A DNA stretch of 64,000 nt from Clostridium_AD sp937920395 (GCA_052274345.1 DAVZGP010000012.1:13326-77325), one strand, 5' to 3'; shown: positions 9,198 through 18,460, numbered from the stretch's first letter. The notes: a model not told the origin generated them from the letters alone. Numbers and translations: made by a program.

Positions 9198-10922
9198 CTA
9201 TTTTGTGCTTTGAAGTTTCGCTATTATAACTTTTTCCATTTCCACTAGTTTATCTTCTGCAGCTTTTAGAGTTTTTCCTTTAGAGTACATATATATTTTA
9301 ATTTTTGGTTCTGTACCTGAAGGTCTTACTGCATACCAGCTATCATCATCAAAATAGAACTTAAGTACATTAGATTTTTCTATTCCACTAGGTTCTTCTG
9401 TACCATTCAAAATGTCATAAGACTTCTCAACTTCATAATCTATAAACTTTGTAAGCTTTGAACTACCTATTGTTAATAAATAATCTTTTCTGTATTCTTC
9501 CATCATTCTAGAAATTCTTTCTTGTCCTTCTATACCTTCTAAAACTAAAGATATTAGGTTTTCTCTATAATATCCAAACTCTACATAAATCTCATTTAAT
9601 ATATCTAATAACGTTTTGCCTTTTGATTTATAATAAGCCGCTGCCTCACATAAAAGCATTGACGCTATAACTGCATCCTTATCACGAACAAAAGTCCCAG
9701 CAACATAACCGATACTTTCCTCATATCCGAATATAAACTCAAAGCTATTATCCTTTTTAAAATCTTGAATTTTGCTACAAATATTTTTGAAGCCTGTAAG
9801 TACTTCAAAAGTTTCTACACCATATTTTTTAGCTATTGCCTTGCCTAAATCTCCTGTTACTAAAGATTTAACTATAGCAGCATTTTTAGGAAGTGTGCCT
9901 TTTTCTTTCATTCCCTCAATAACATACTTTATTAGTATAGCCCCTGTTTGATTACCATTAAATGCAACATATTCGCCATGCGAATCTCTAACCATTATTG
10001 CAAGTCTATCACAATCGGGGTCAGTAGCTATTAACAATTCTGCCCCTTCTTTTTTCCCAAGTGCTCTTGCATATTTGAAGGCTTTTACATCCTCGGGATT
10101 AGGATATCCAACAGTTGTAAAATCTGGATCTGGCTTTTCTTGCTCTGGTACTACTATTATATTAGTAAATCCTCTTTCCTTAAGAACCCTTCTTACAGGC
10201 ACATTTCCAGTACCATTTAGAGGAGTGTATACAATTTTAATATCTTTATCTATATTGTCTCTTATAGCTAGTCCCTTTACTTTCTCCATATACTCATCAT
10301 CCATTGCTTTTCCAAGTATTACTATTAACCCTTTTTCCTTTGCTTCCTCAATATCCATAACTTTTATAGTACTAAAGTCTGTAATACTCTTGATTTTTTC
10401 TGTTATTCCCTTTGCAGTAGATGATAAAATTTGTGCACCATCTTCCCAATAAACCTTGTATCCATTATATTCTTTAGGGTTATGACTAGCAGTCACAACA
10501 ATTCCAGCAGCTGTATGTAACGTTCTTACTGCATAAGATAGTTCTGGCGTAGGTCTTAATTCTTCAAATAAATATGCTTTAATTCCATTTGCTGCTAATA
10601 CTTGTGCTGCTGTAGCTGCAAATTTAACAGAATAATGTCTGCAGTCATAAGCTATTGCTACACCTCTATCCATATATTCTTTTCCATATTCCTTAATATA
10701 ATCTGCAAGCCCTTGCGTTGCCCTTGAAATAATATATATATTCATTCGGTTAAGTCCTGCACCTAACTTTCCTCTTAAACCTGCAGTACCAAACTCTAAA
10801 TCCATATAAAATCTGTCTTCAATCTCCTTGTCATCATTTTTTATGGATTTTAATTCTTCTCGTGTCTCTTCATCAAAGTACTTATTATTTACCCATTCTT
10901 CGTATCTTTTTATATAAGTCAT
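9198..10922 (-). CDS. pgcA: Phosphoglucomutase/phosphomannomutase (alpha-D-phosphohexomutase)
   Basis: Interconverts glucose 1-phosphate and glucose 6-phosphate, feeding UDP-glucose for cell envelope sugars. 574 residues, matching Firmicute PgcA-type enzymes. The catalytic phosphoserine loop is TASHNPKEYNG at 144-154 (Ser146), the Mg-binding loop is DPDCDRLA at 301-308, and the phosphate-binding loop is RPSGTEPK at 533-540. The ATG follows GGAAAGGTGTG with good spacing. It appears monocistronic. The symbol follows the B. subtilis homologue; phosphomannomutase activity cannot be excluded. Confidence 0.93.
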   Translation of the reverse strand: MTYIKRYEEWVNNKYFDEETREELKSIKNDDKEIEDRFYMDLEFGTAGLRGKLGAGLNRMNIYIISRATQGLADYIKEYGKEYMDRGVAIAYDCRHYSVKFAATAAQVLAANGIKAYLFEELRPTPELSYAVRTLHTAAGIVVTASHNPKEYNGYKVYWEDGAQILSSTAKGITEKIKSITDFSTIKVMDIEEAKEKGLIVILGKAMDDEYMEKVKGLAIRDNIDKDIKIVYTPLNGTGNVPVRRVLKERGFTNIIVVPEQEKPDPDFTTVGYPNPEDVKAFKYARALGKKEGAELLIATDPDCDRLAIMVRDSHGEYVAFNGNQTGAILIKYVIEGMKEKGTLPKNAAIVKSLVTGDLGKAIAKKYGVETFEVLTGFKNICSKIQDFKKDNSFEFIFGYEESIGYVAGTFVRDKDAVIASMLLCEAAAYYKSKGKTLLDILNEIYVEFGYYRENLISLVLEGIEGQERISRMMEEYRKDYLLTIGSSKLTKFIDYEVEKSYDILNGTEEPSGIEKSNVLKFYFDDDSWYAVRPSGTEPKIKIYMYSKGKTLKAAEDKLVEMEKVIIAKLQSTK

Positions 10923-11335
10923 CCTAAATCACACCTTTCCAAATAATTACCATTTGATTACATTATACAGTATATCTTCAACATTTAAAATATCTAAAAA
11001 CATATTTAAACATCTTTTTTTACAAATTATGTTTGTTATATGTAACACTTTACCTTTTACAGCATAGAATATAAGATACATTAATAATCTTCAGAAGGTG
11101 CCCCTCCTTGAATGTGATTATATTTGATCATTTCTATACAAAAAAACTATTATTTTTCCTTCTGAAGTTATTAGTGGAATCTAATTTATGAACGATTTGT
11201 CAATTATCAATTAGTTATTAACCGTCCCTCAGGTTTCGCTTTCCTTCAATTCTTCAATTAGTTGTTAACCGTCCCTCAAGTTTCGTTTTCCTTCAATTCT
11301 TCAATTAGTTGCTAACCGTCCCCAATCTTTGCTGG
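10923..11335. other. Intergenic region with an inverted repeat and repeat array 2
   Basis: Holds the phosphoglucomutase promoter region, a long-loop inverted repeat (AATAATCTTCAGAAGG at 11083-11098 against CCTTCTGAAGTTATTA at 11158-11173) and the second palindromic repeat array at 11212-11322. The inverted repeat could be a terminator for the minus-strand gene that ends at 11336, but it lacks a clear U-run. No coding sequence seen. Confidence 0.55.
11212..11322 (-). repeat. REP-like repeat array 2, three copies
   Basis: Three minus-orientation copies of the TAGTTGTTAACCGTCCC element at 11212-11228, 11259-11275 and 11306-11322, exactly 47 bp apart. Their linkers (CTTTCCTTCAATTCTTCAAT type) match each other but differ from those of array 1, so this array expanded in place. 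The first copy has ATTAACC and the third GCTAACC in place of GTTAACC. The array ends 13 bp before the stop of the beta-lactamase-like gene. Confidence 0.9.
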
Positions 11336-12283
11336 TCATTCTTGAGCGTCATAAATCATTTTTGATACCTTAGCAATAATTTCTTTTGCCTGAGGAAGTT
11401 CTTTTGTAAACACAACAAGAATATATGGATTATCCTTATATATAATAGCTGTATCGTTTACACATGATGCATAGTCTCCAATTTTATGTGCTACTATTTG
11501 GTGTGGAATATACTTGTCTATTCTGTCATTGCATTTTGTCTTTTCCATAGTTTCAATCATAGAACTATAATATTTATTCTCATCAGGATTTAAATATAAT
11601 CTCTCTAATATTTTAAAATAATCCTTTGATGTAATATTATTTTCTTTATGAGCTATAGGATGCCCAACAATTTTTTCAATATAGTCATATTTATTTTGGT
11701 TGCCTATTTTTCTTAAAATCATATTTATTGCTATATTGTCCGAATATATTATAGAATAATCACTTAATGTTTTTATGGCAATTGGTTTACTTAAGTCCAT
11801 TCCTTGAAGTATTCCAGCACCATCTTCGAAATCTACATCTTGATATGCTATCTTTTCCTTTATATCTAGTTTTTCATCTTGAATCATATCATACATGAGC
11901 ATATTTATAGGTACTTTTATAGTACTTGCTGCTACAAACTGCTTATCTGGATTAATCTCAATGAATTTTTTAGAATTAATGTCATAGTAGACCATCCCAA
12001 ATTTATCAATATTATCACCCAATAATATTTTAATTTTTTTCTCTAAATTGTCTAAATTAGTTTGTTTTAGAATATTTTCTTTTGTATTACTTTGTTTGTT
12101 TCCTAATAAAGTATGTGACTTCGGTACGTCCTTAGACAATCCGTAATTATTACTTTTATTGTTAATAGATGTATGATTTGTGGTATAAATACTTTTCGTC
12201 GCTACTACCCGATTTTTACTTATACTCACTACTGAAAAAAATATTATTATTGCTATTAAAATCTTAATATTCTTATTCTGCAT
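11336..12283 (-). CDS. Secreted or anchored class A beta-lactamase-fold serine hydrolase
   Basis: 315 residues. It has an N-terminal hydrophobic segment (about residues 7-21) with no clear cleavage site, a Ser/Asn-rich linker to about residue 75, then a class A beta-lactamase-like domain. Active-site motifs are present: Ser-X-X-Lys as STIK at 120-123, SDN at 181-183, and HKIG at 266-269 in place of KTG. These define the fold, but substrate is unknown. Distant family members include beta-lactamases and peptidoglycan-acting proteins, and the HKIG variant makes true beta-lactamase activity uncertain. Ribosome site AAGGAGGAGGGG is strong. It stands alone, bounded on both sides by palindromic repeats. 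Confidence 0.8.
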   Translation of the reverse strand: MQNKNIKILIAIIIFFSVVSISKNRVVATKSIYTTNHTSINNKSNNYGLSKDVPKSHTLLGNKQSNTKENILKQTNLDNLEKKIKILLGDNIDKFGMVYYDINSKKFIEINPDKQFVAASTIKVPINMLMYDMIQDEKLDIKEKIAYQDVDFEDGAGILQGMDLSKPIAIKTLSDYSIIYSDNIAINMILRKIGNQNKYDYIEKIVGHPIAHKENNITSKDYFKILERLYLNPDENKYYSSMIETMEKTKCNDRIDKYIPHQIVAHKIGDYASCVNDTAIIYKDNPYILVVFTKELPQAKEIIAKVSKMIYDAQE

Positions 12284-12616
12284 CCACCCTTACCCCTCCT
12301 CCTTTTCAGTGATCTTAGAACTGCCCTACTATATGTTTTAATATGTCATTTAAGCTGTATTTATGCTAACAAATTATAAATTTATTTTATTATTTACATT
12401 ATACCTTATATTTCACTGTTATTTACATTTATTTATTTGTAAAGTCTATTTTTAGTTAGGGACGGTTAGCAACTAATTATTGAACTACTTGAACTGATAA
12501 ACTGGGGACGGTTAGCAATTAATTCGTCTAATTTGATAATGTATTTCAAATATGAATAATATCCTGGTGTATAGTCAATAATTCAAACAAATTGATATTA
12601 GAAAGGGTGATTCTTT
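12284..12616. other. Divergent intergenic region upstream of the RAYT gene
   Basis: About 330 bp of very AT-rich DNA between two divergently read genes. It should carry promoters for both and contains the two plus-orientation palindromic repeats of array 3. No other structure recognised. Confidence 0.5.
12459..12521 (+). repeat. REP-like repeat pair 3, upstream of the RAYT gene
   Basis: Two plus-orientation copies, GGGACGGTTAGCAACTA at 12459-12475 and GGGACGGTTAGCAATTA at 12505-12521, 46 bp apart. Both carry the GGTTAGC subtype. Together with the two minus-orientation copies downstream at 13726-13786 they bracket the transposase gene in inverted orientation. Confidence 0.9.
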
Positions 12617-13528
12617 ATGCCAAGAACGTTTAGATTAAAAAGCGATGAATCAATATATCATGTTATGTGCAAAAGTATAACTGAGGTATCTTTGTTCAAG
12701 GATGATGAGGATAAAAAGAAGTATCTAGCTCTTACAAAAAAGTATAAAACTCTTTATAATTTTAAGCTTTACGGGTATTGTCTAATGGATAATCATTTAC
12801 ACTTAATCATTGATGCCAATGGATCCGATATATCCAAAATAATGCATGGTATAAATTTTTCTTATGCAATGTATTATAATAAAAAACATGGTCGGGAAGG
12901 TCATCTTTTTAGAGATAGATTTAAAAGTTTAATAGTTGCCAATGATAGGTATTTGAGGACTCTATCACTATATATACATAATAACCCTACAGATATAGTT
13001 GACTATAAAAATTGCCCTGAACTATATGTTTTTTCTAGCTTAGCAATATTTATAGGAAAAAGGCGTGATTACTTCAAGTTGGTTGATTTCAGATTTGTGA
13101 TGAGCCTTTTTGGAGAAAACATTAAAAGTGCAAGAAGAAATTACTATAATCTTATTTTTACGTGTAATGAAGAAAAATTGATGCAAGAAATAGAATTTGA
13201 AGATGAAAATTCAGATTATAACACTGAAAGAAATCTGCTTGTAAGAAACTTTAAGCCCGAGGATATATTAGATTTCATATCGTCAAAAATGAACGTACCA
13301 AGGGTTCATCTTCACATGAAGTACAGTAGAAAGCTTGTTCAAGCGAAAGCATTAGTGGTTGTGCTAATGAGGAGTCTGTGTAATTTTACATCGAGTGATA
13401 TCTCGGGCGCACTTGGTAACATTACAACTGCCAGAGTATCGACGTTAAGCACTATTGGAATTGACTTAATTGGTACAAATAAAAAATTTGAAAATATTAT
13501 TGATGATTTTATTAAATGTTATGCTTAA
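12617..13528 (+). CDS. REP-associated tyrosine transposase (RAYT, Y1/HUH superfamily)
   Basis: Single-strand nuclease of the IS200/IS605-like Y1 transposase superfamily, of the domesticated RAYT type. The HUH motif is HLH at residues 60-62 (MDNHLHLII) and the likely catalytic tyrosine is Tyr119 in LYIHNNP. After the roughly 170-residue catalytic domain there is an extra C-terminal region; residues about 215-290 resemble the DnaA domain IV helix-turn-helix (LVQAKALVVVLMRS, then FTSSDISGALGN), a fusion seen in other Firmicute RAYTs. 303 residues, intact, with GAAAGGGTG before the ATG. No IS left or right end is seen; palindromic repeats on both sides are the presumed substrates. Confidence 0.88.
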   Translation: MPRTFRLKSDESIYHVMCKSITEVSLFKDDEDKKKYLALTKKYKTLYNFKLYGYCLMDNHLHLIIDANGSDISKIMHGINFSYAMYYNKKHGREGHLFRDRFKSLIVANDRYLRTLSLYIHNNPTDIVDYKNCPELYVFSSLAIFIGKRRDYFKLVDFRFVMSLFGENIKSARRNYYNLIFTCNEEKLMQEIEFEDENSDYNTERNLLVRNFKPEDILDFISSKMNVPRVHLHMKYSRKLVQAKALVVVLMRSLCNFTSSDISGALGNITTARVSTLSTIGIDLIGTNKKFENIIDDFIKCYA

Positions 13529-13725
13529 TTATAGTCCACTCGTTAATATAATAAGTCAAAAAATTAACATAACAATAATTAAATATTATTAATCTAAAAT
13601 ACTCGGACAAGCTTATTAAAATAAACTATTTAACTTATTAGTGATAAAAATAAGTCAATATAATACTATAAATAATGCTACTGTACAGATTTTCATCAAA
13701 ACTCACTAATCTCTAATTATCTAAT

Positions 13726-13786
13726 TAATAGTTAACCGTCCCACTCATTTGATTCATTTAATTATTAATTACTTGTTAACCGTCCC
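13726..13786 (-). repeat. REP-like repeat pair 4, downstream of the RAYT gene
   Basis: Two minus-orientation copies at 13726-13742 (TAATAGTTAACCGTCCC) and 13770-13786 (TACTTGTTAACCGTCCC), 44 bp apart. They lie between the RAYT stop and the stop of the convergent PAS-GGDEF-EAL gene. The rest of this 278-bp gap shows nothing else clear. Confidence 0.9.
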
Positions 13787-13806
13787 CTACCTCTAACCGT
13801 TTTTTA

Positions 13807-15714
13807 TTAATTAATACAATTGGTTCGTAAGAATTTTTCTTCAATTTCATATGCTGATAAAGGTTTACTAAAATAATACCCTTGTATTTGATTACATCCC
13901 ATTCCCTTTAACAGTTCAATTTGATTTTTATTTTCAGCTCCCTCTGCAATTACATCTAGACCTATTTTTTGTGCAAGTAATATTATTCCATCTACAATAA
14001 CTTTTTCTCGCTCATTTGTATCAATATTGTCTATAAATGACTTGTCTATCTTTAACGTAGTTATAGGTAGACGTTTCAAATAACTAAGAGATGAATATCC
14101 CGTTCCAAAATCATCTAAAGCAATAGTTACACCCAATTCTCTTATCGCAGTTAATAGTTTAATGCTGCGATCAAAGTCCTTCATGAAAATACTTTCTGTA
14201 ATTTCAAGTTCCACAAATTTTGGGTTTATTTTTGTTTCATTTATAATGTTTATTAGAGTTTCTTCAAAACCATCATTTTGTAATTGAATTCCAGATAAAT
14301 TTATTGCAATAGTATCATATAAATATCCTTTACTTTTCCATAAACTGTTTTGTTGGCACACCATTTTTATAATCCAGTCACCAATAGAAACTATTAGTCC
14401 ACTTTTCTCTGCCACTGGTATAAACTCTGCAGGTGATACTCTTCCAAGTTTTGCACTATTCCACCTTAAAAGTGCTTCAAATCCTTTTAATTTATTGTTT
14501 ATAATATCTATTTGTGGTTGATAATACATTTCAAACTCATTATTAGCTAAAGCATTTCTTAATCCTTTTTCTATTTCAGCACGTCTTACAATTATATTGC
14601 TCATATTTTCATTAAAGAAAGAGTATCTTGCTTTACCATTATTTTTAGCACTATACATAGCAGTATCTGCATTTTTTAATAACAAATTAGTATCGCATCC
14701 ATCATTCGGAAATATTGTAATACCAATACTTGCTGAAGTATATACATGTTTATCATCTATTCTTATTGCACAATTTAGTAAGCTTTGCAGTTTTACACAT
14801 AATTCACTTATTTCAGAGTACTCTTTAATACTTCTCATTAAAATAAAAAATTCATCCCCGCCTACTCTTGAAAGAATATCACCATCTGCTATAGTAGCTT
14901 TAATCAAATTTGCTACATTTATTAATAATTCATCTCCATAGTTATGACCTAAGGTATCATTTATTTCTTTAAAATCATCTAAATCAATAAACAATACAGC
15001 ATGTTTAATTTGTTTATAATTCTCCTTTGCTTTAACAATCTCATTTTCTAATGTGCTAATAAATAATTTTCTATTAGGTGTGTCTGTTAATATGTCATAA
15101 TATTTTAATTTGTTAATTTCTTCTTCAAAATTTCTTTGAATAGCTATTCCTAAAATAGATCCTACAATTTTTATCGCAACACCTCTCGCATCCCTAAGAC
15201 ACATACTTCTAACCAAAAACCATCTATTGTTTGTTCCATTAAAATTAAGTTTTAATCTACATTGATAATATAAGATTCCGCCATTAATAAGATCCATAAA
15301 ATCATTTAATACAATTTTCCTATCTTCTTCTAAAACAAGTTTCATTATATCTTCAACAGAATTTGATCCTTCTTTATCATATCCCGTAATGTCATTAAAT
15401 TTATCAGACGAAGAAAACATTTTAGTTATTAAGTCAATCTCCCACATAGCATCATTTATAGAATCTAAAGTCAATTTGTATCTTTCTTCACTTTTATCAA
15501 TTATCGCTAGCTTTTCATGAATTTCGTCATATTGCACCCTTAGTTTCTCTTTTACCGCGCTTGCTTGTCCACATGTAATATAAAACTTTTTATATTTTTT
15601 TTGTAATTTACGAAACCTGTCTTTTTCTTTCTTAGTTAATTTATTTGAAAAAATTTTATATATTTTTTTCATGAAATTACTTATTCTCTTTTTAGCTGTT
15701 TTTTCTATATTCAC
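13807..15714 (-). CDS. PAS-GGDEF-EAL cyclic-di-GMP signalling protein
   Basis: Predicted cytosolic bifunctional c-di-GMP enzyme of 635 residues: a basic coiled-coil start (about 1-80), a PAS domain (about 82-200), GGDEF cyclase domain (205-370, GGDEF intact at 285-289) and EAL phosphodiesterase domain (375-630, EALLRW at 413-418, DDFGTGYSSLSYL and KIDKSF present). The inhibitory RxxD I-site that precedes GGDEF in many cyclases reads ADGD (276-279), so product inhibition through that site is unlikely. No transmembrane segment seen. Both catalytic motifs look intact; net activity cannot be told from sequence. It is flanked by repeat arrays on both sides. Confidence 0.94.
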   Translation of the reverse strand: MNIEKTAKKRISNFMKKIYKIFSNKLTKKEKDRFRKLQKKYKKFYITCGQASAVKEKLRVQYDEIHEKLAIIDKSEERYKLTLDSINDAMWEIDLITKMFSSSDKFNDITGYDKEGSNSVEDIMKLVLEEDRKIVLNDFMDLINGGILYYQCRLKLNFNGTNNRWFLVRSMCLRDARGVAIKIVGSILGIAIQRNFEEEINKLKYYDILTDTPNRKLFISTLENEIVKAKENYKQIKHAVLFIDLDDFKEINDTLGHNYGDELLINVANLIKATIADGDILSRVGGDEFFILMRSIKEYSEISELCVKLQSLLNCAIRIDDKHVYTSASIGITIFPNDGCDTNLLLKNADTAMYSAKNNGKARYSFFNENMSNIIVRRAEIEKGLRNALANNEFEMYYQPQIDIINNKLKGFEALLRWNSAKLGRVSPAEFIPVAEKSGLIVSIGDWIIKMVCQQNSLWKSKGYLYDTIAINLSGIQLQNDGFEETLINIINETKINPKFVELEITESIFMKDFDRSIKLLTAIRELGVTIALDDFGTGYSSLSYLKRLPITTLKIDKSFIDNIDTNEREKVIVDGIILLAQKIGLDVIAEGAENKNQIELLKGMGCNQIQGYYFSKPLSAYEIEEKFLRTNCIN

Positions 15715-15910
15715 TTATATCCCTCCAGTATTAATGTATAAATAAATTGGGTATAATTTTATAATATATATTTTGCATCTTAAAATTTCTTAATAATGAT
15801 ATTACTATTACTATCGTAAAATTTATATTTTTATTAACCGTTTTTTACAATATAACTTTATTTTTTTAATATAACCGTATGTCAATTGCCTTTTTAGTAC
15901 AATATTAGTT

Positions 15911-16059
15911 TAAATGCTAACCGTCCCTCTTTACTCCCTATCTAATTATCTAATTGCTTGTTAACCGTCCCCCCTTACTCCCTATCTAATTATCTAATTA
16001 ATTGCTAACCGTCCCCCCTTATTCCCGATCTAATTATCTAATTGCTTGCTAACCGTCCC
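15911..16059 (-). repeat. REP-like repeat array 5, four copies
   Basis: Four minus-orientation copies at 15911-15927, 15955-15971, 15999-16015 and 16043-16059, exactly 44 bp apart, with a shared linker (CCCTATCTAATTATCTAATT type). Three carry GCTAACC and one GTTAACC. The array ends about 65 bp before the thrS promoter. Confidence 0.92.
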
Positions 16060-16124
16060 CAACTACCCCACCTGACCCACCAAATCACCACCTCATGCAT
16101 CCCTCTTTATTTTTTTTACCTTTC

Positions 16125-16152
16125 TTGACATATATACTTCAAGTGATATACT
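16125..16152 (+). promoter_or_regulatory. thrS promoter
   Basis: A perfect TTGACA -35 (16125-16130) and TATACT -10 (16147-16152) are separated by 16 bp and sit just upstream of the T-box leader. Confidence 0.85.
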
Positions 16153-16159
16153 TAATATA

Positions 16160-16410
16160 AGCAAACAAATAAATTAATACTACGATGAGGAAAGTAAGCT
16201 ATGGTACATTTACAGAGAAGGAATACATTAGCTGTAAGTATTCTTAAATGAAATTAGCTGAAGACTACCTCTGAGCGGCTTCAATAAAGCCCGGTAATTC
16301 CGTTATAATTATTAAGTGGTTTATTATATAAACAATTTGGGTGGAACCGCGGGAAATTATAATCTCGTCCCAATTCTATAGTTAGAATTGAGACGGGATT
16401 TTTTTATTTT
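16160..16410 (+). promoter_or_regulatory. T-box riboswitch (threonine) of thrS
   Basis: tRNA-sensing leader. The diagnostic T-box GGGTGGAACCGCGGG is at 16339-16353. Stem I begins around 16175 (ATGAGGAAAGTAAGC), and the specifier region GAAGACTACCTCTGAG holds ACT (16265-16267) followed by ACC (16268-16270), both threonine codons, which fits the downstream gene. The terminator stem (about 16364-16396, CGTCCCAATTCTA against TAGAATTGAGACG) is followed by a T-run to 16407. Uncharged tRNA-Thr should favour the antiterminator. Confidence 0.95.
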
Positions 16411-16505
16411 CTCAAAAATATAAGTTTACAAACTTGTTGATAATATTCTTTTCGTTTCTATAATAAAACCCTTAAACAAGTATATAAAAGAGAGGAGCAA
16501 TGTAC

Positions 16506-18443
16506 ATGATTAATCTTAAATTAAAAGATGGTTCAGTAAAATCTTACGAATCCGGTATAACTGTAATTGAGGTTGCAAGGGATATTAGTGAGGGACTTGG
16601 AAGAGTTGCTTGCGCTGGTACTGTAGATGGCGAGACAGTAGATTTACGTTATAAACTCACTAAGGACTGCGAACTTAGCATCCTTACTTTTGATAGCGAG
16701 GAAGGTAAAAAAGCATTTAGACATACCGCTGCTCATATTTTAGCTCAAGCAGTAAAGAGGTTATTCCCAGCTACTAAACTTGCAATAGGACCTTCTATAG
16801 ATGATGGTTTCTACTACGATTTTGATAAACAAAACTCTTTTTCTGCTGAAGATATTAAATTAATTGAAGCAGAAATGAAAAAAATCATTAAAGAAGATCT
16901 ACCTATAGAAAGATTTGAACTTCCAAGAGCTGAAGCTATATCTTTCATGGGTAAATTAGATGAGAATTTTAAAGTTCAATTAATTGAAGACTTACCAGTA
17001 GATGAAAAATTATCTTTCTACAAACAAGGTGAATTTACAGATCTTTGTGCAGGTCCACATTTAATGTCAACAAAAGGTATAAAAGCTTTTAAACTTACTC
17101 AGGTTGCAGGTGCTTATTGGAGAGGTAATGAAAAAAACAAAATGCTTAGCCGTATATATGGAACTGCCTTTACAAAAAAATCTGATTTAGTTGCTCATAT
17201 AGAGGCAATGGAAGATGCTAAGAAAAGAGATCACAACAAACTTGGACGTGAACTTAAATTCTTTACTACTTCAGAAATGATAGGTCAAGGTTTACCACTA
17301 CTTATGCCTAACGGTGCAAGGGTAATCCAATTATTACAACGTTTTGTTGAAGATGAAGAAGAAAAAAGAGGTTATGTTATAACTAAGACTCCATTAATGG
17401 CTAAAAGTGAATTATACAAAGTATCTGGTCATTGGGATCATTATAAAGATGGAATGTTTATTATTGGCGATGAATCTAAGGGCGAAGACGTTATGGCATT
17501 ACGTCCTATGACATGTCCATTCCAATTTACAATTTATAATGCAGATCAGAAAAGTTATCGTGATCTTCCAATTAGATATGCAGAAACTTCAACATTGTTT
17601 AGAAATGAATCTTCAGGTGAAATGCATGGTCTTACAAGAGTACGTCAGTTCACAATATCAGAAGGTCATTTAGTTGTTACAGCTGAGCAATTAGAAGATG
17701 AATTTAAAGGTGTTGTAGATTTAATTCACTTTATGCTTAAGACACTTGGAATCGAAAAGGATATAACTTTCAGATTCTCTAAGTGGGATCCTAATAACAA
17801 AGAAAAATATATTGATAACGCAGAGGCTTGGGAATTAACTGAATCTAAGATGAAAGTCATTTTAGATGATCTTAAAATAGACTATACAACAGCTATTGGT
17901 GAGGCTGCTTTCTACGGTCCTAAACTTGATTTACAAATCAAAAATGTTTTTGGTAAAGAAGATACTATAATTACAGTTCAAATTGATTTCCAACTACCAG
18001 ATAGATTTAACATGACTTATATCGATAAAGATGGAGTTAAAAAACGTCCATATGTTATCCATAGAACTTCTATTGGTTGTTACGAGAGAACACTTGCAAC
18101 GCTTATTGAAAAATATGCAGGTGCTTTCCCAACTTGGCTTGCACCACTTCAAGTTAAAGTATTACCTATTTCTGAGAAATATCATGATTATGCACAGAAG
18201 GTAGTAGCAAAACTTAAAGAATCTAGAATTAGAGTAGGTGCTGACTATAGAGCAGAGAAGATTGGATATAAAATCCGTGAAGCTCGTAATGAAAGAGTTC
18301 CTTTCCTTCTAATAGTTGGAGAAAAAGAAGAAGAACTTAATGAAGTATCAGTTAGAAGTCGTAAAAATGCTGATGAGGGTGCAACTTCTCTTGACTCATT
18401 TATTACAAGAATTAAAGACGAAATTGATACTAAATTGTTATAA
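16506..18443 (+). CDS. thrS: Threonine-tRNA ligase
   Basis: Charges tRNA-Thr. Domains in order: TGS (about 1-60), the N2 editing domain with HTAAH and CAGPH metal/editing motifs (about 70-225), class II catalytic core (RPMTCPFQF, EMHGLTRVRQF, HRTSIGCYERTLATLIE) and anticodon-binding domain (from about 540). 645 residues, normal length. I start at ATG 16506: an earlier in-frame ATG at 16500 lies only 2 bases from the AGGAG ribosome site, whereas 16506 has the proper 8-base spacing. Controlled by the T-box directly upstream. Confidence 0.97.
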   Translation: MINLKLKDGSVKSYESGITVIEVARDISEGLGRVACAGTVDGETVDLRYKLTKDCELSILTFDSEEGKKAFRHTAAHILAQAVKRLFPATKLAIGPSIDDGFYYDFDKQNSFSAEDIKLIEAEMKKIIKEDLPIERFELPRAEAISFMGKLDENFKVQLIEDLPVDEKLSFYKQGEFTDLCAGPHLMSTKGIKAFKLTQVAGAYWRGNEKNKMLSRIYGTAFTKKSDLVAHIEAMEDAKKRDHNKLGRELKFFTTSEMIGQGLPLLMPNGARVIQLLQRFVEDEEEKRGYVITKTPLMAKSELYKVSGHWDHYKDGMFIIGDESKGEDVMALRPMTCPFQFTIYNADQKSYRDLPIRYAETSTLFRNESSGEMHGLTRVRQFTISEGHLVVTAEQLEDEFKGVVDLIHFMLKTLGIEKDITFRFSKWDPNNKEKYIDNAEAWELTESKMKVILDDLKIDYTTAIGEAAFYGPKLDLQIKNVFGKEDTIITVQIDFQLPDRFNMTYIDKDGVKKRPYVIHRTSIGCYERTLATLIEKYAGAFPTWLAPLQVKVLPISEKYHDYAQKVVAKLKESRIRVGADYRAEKIGYKIREARNERVPFLLIVGEKEEELNEVSVRSRKNADEGATSLDSFITRIKDEIDTKLL

Positions 18444-18460
18444 TAAAAAAGTTTGATTCT

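Noticed and set aside
16500..16505. thrS start at the first ATG
   Set aside because: Only 2 bases separate it from AGGAG; the second ATG at 16506 has normal spacing and matches the usual ThrRS N-terminus.
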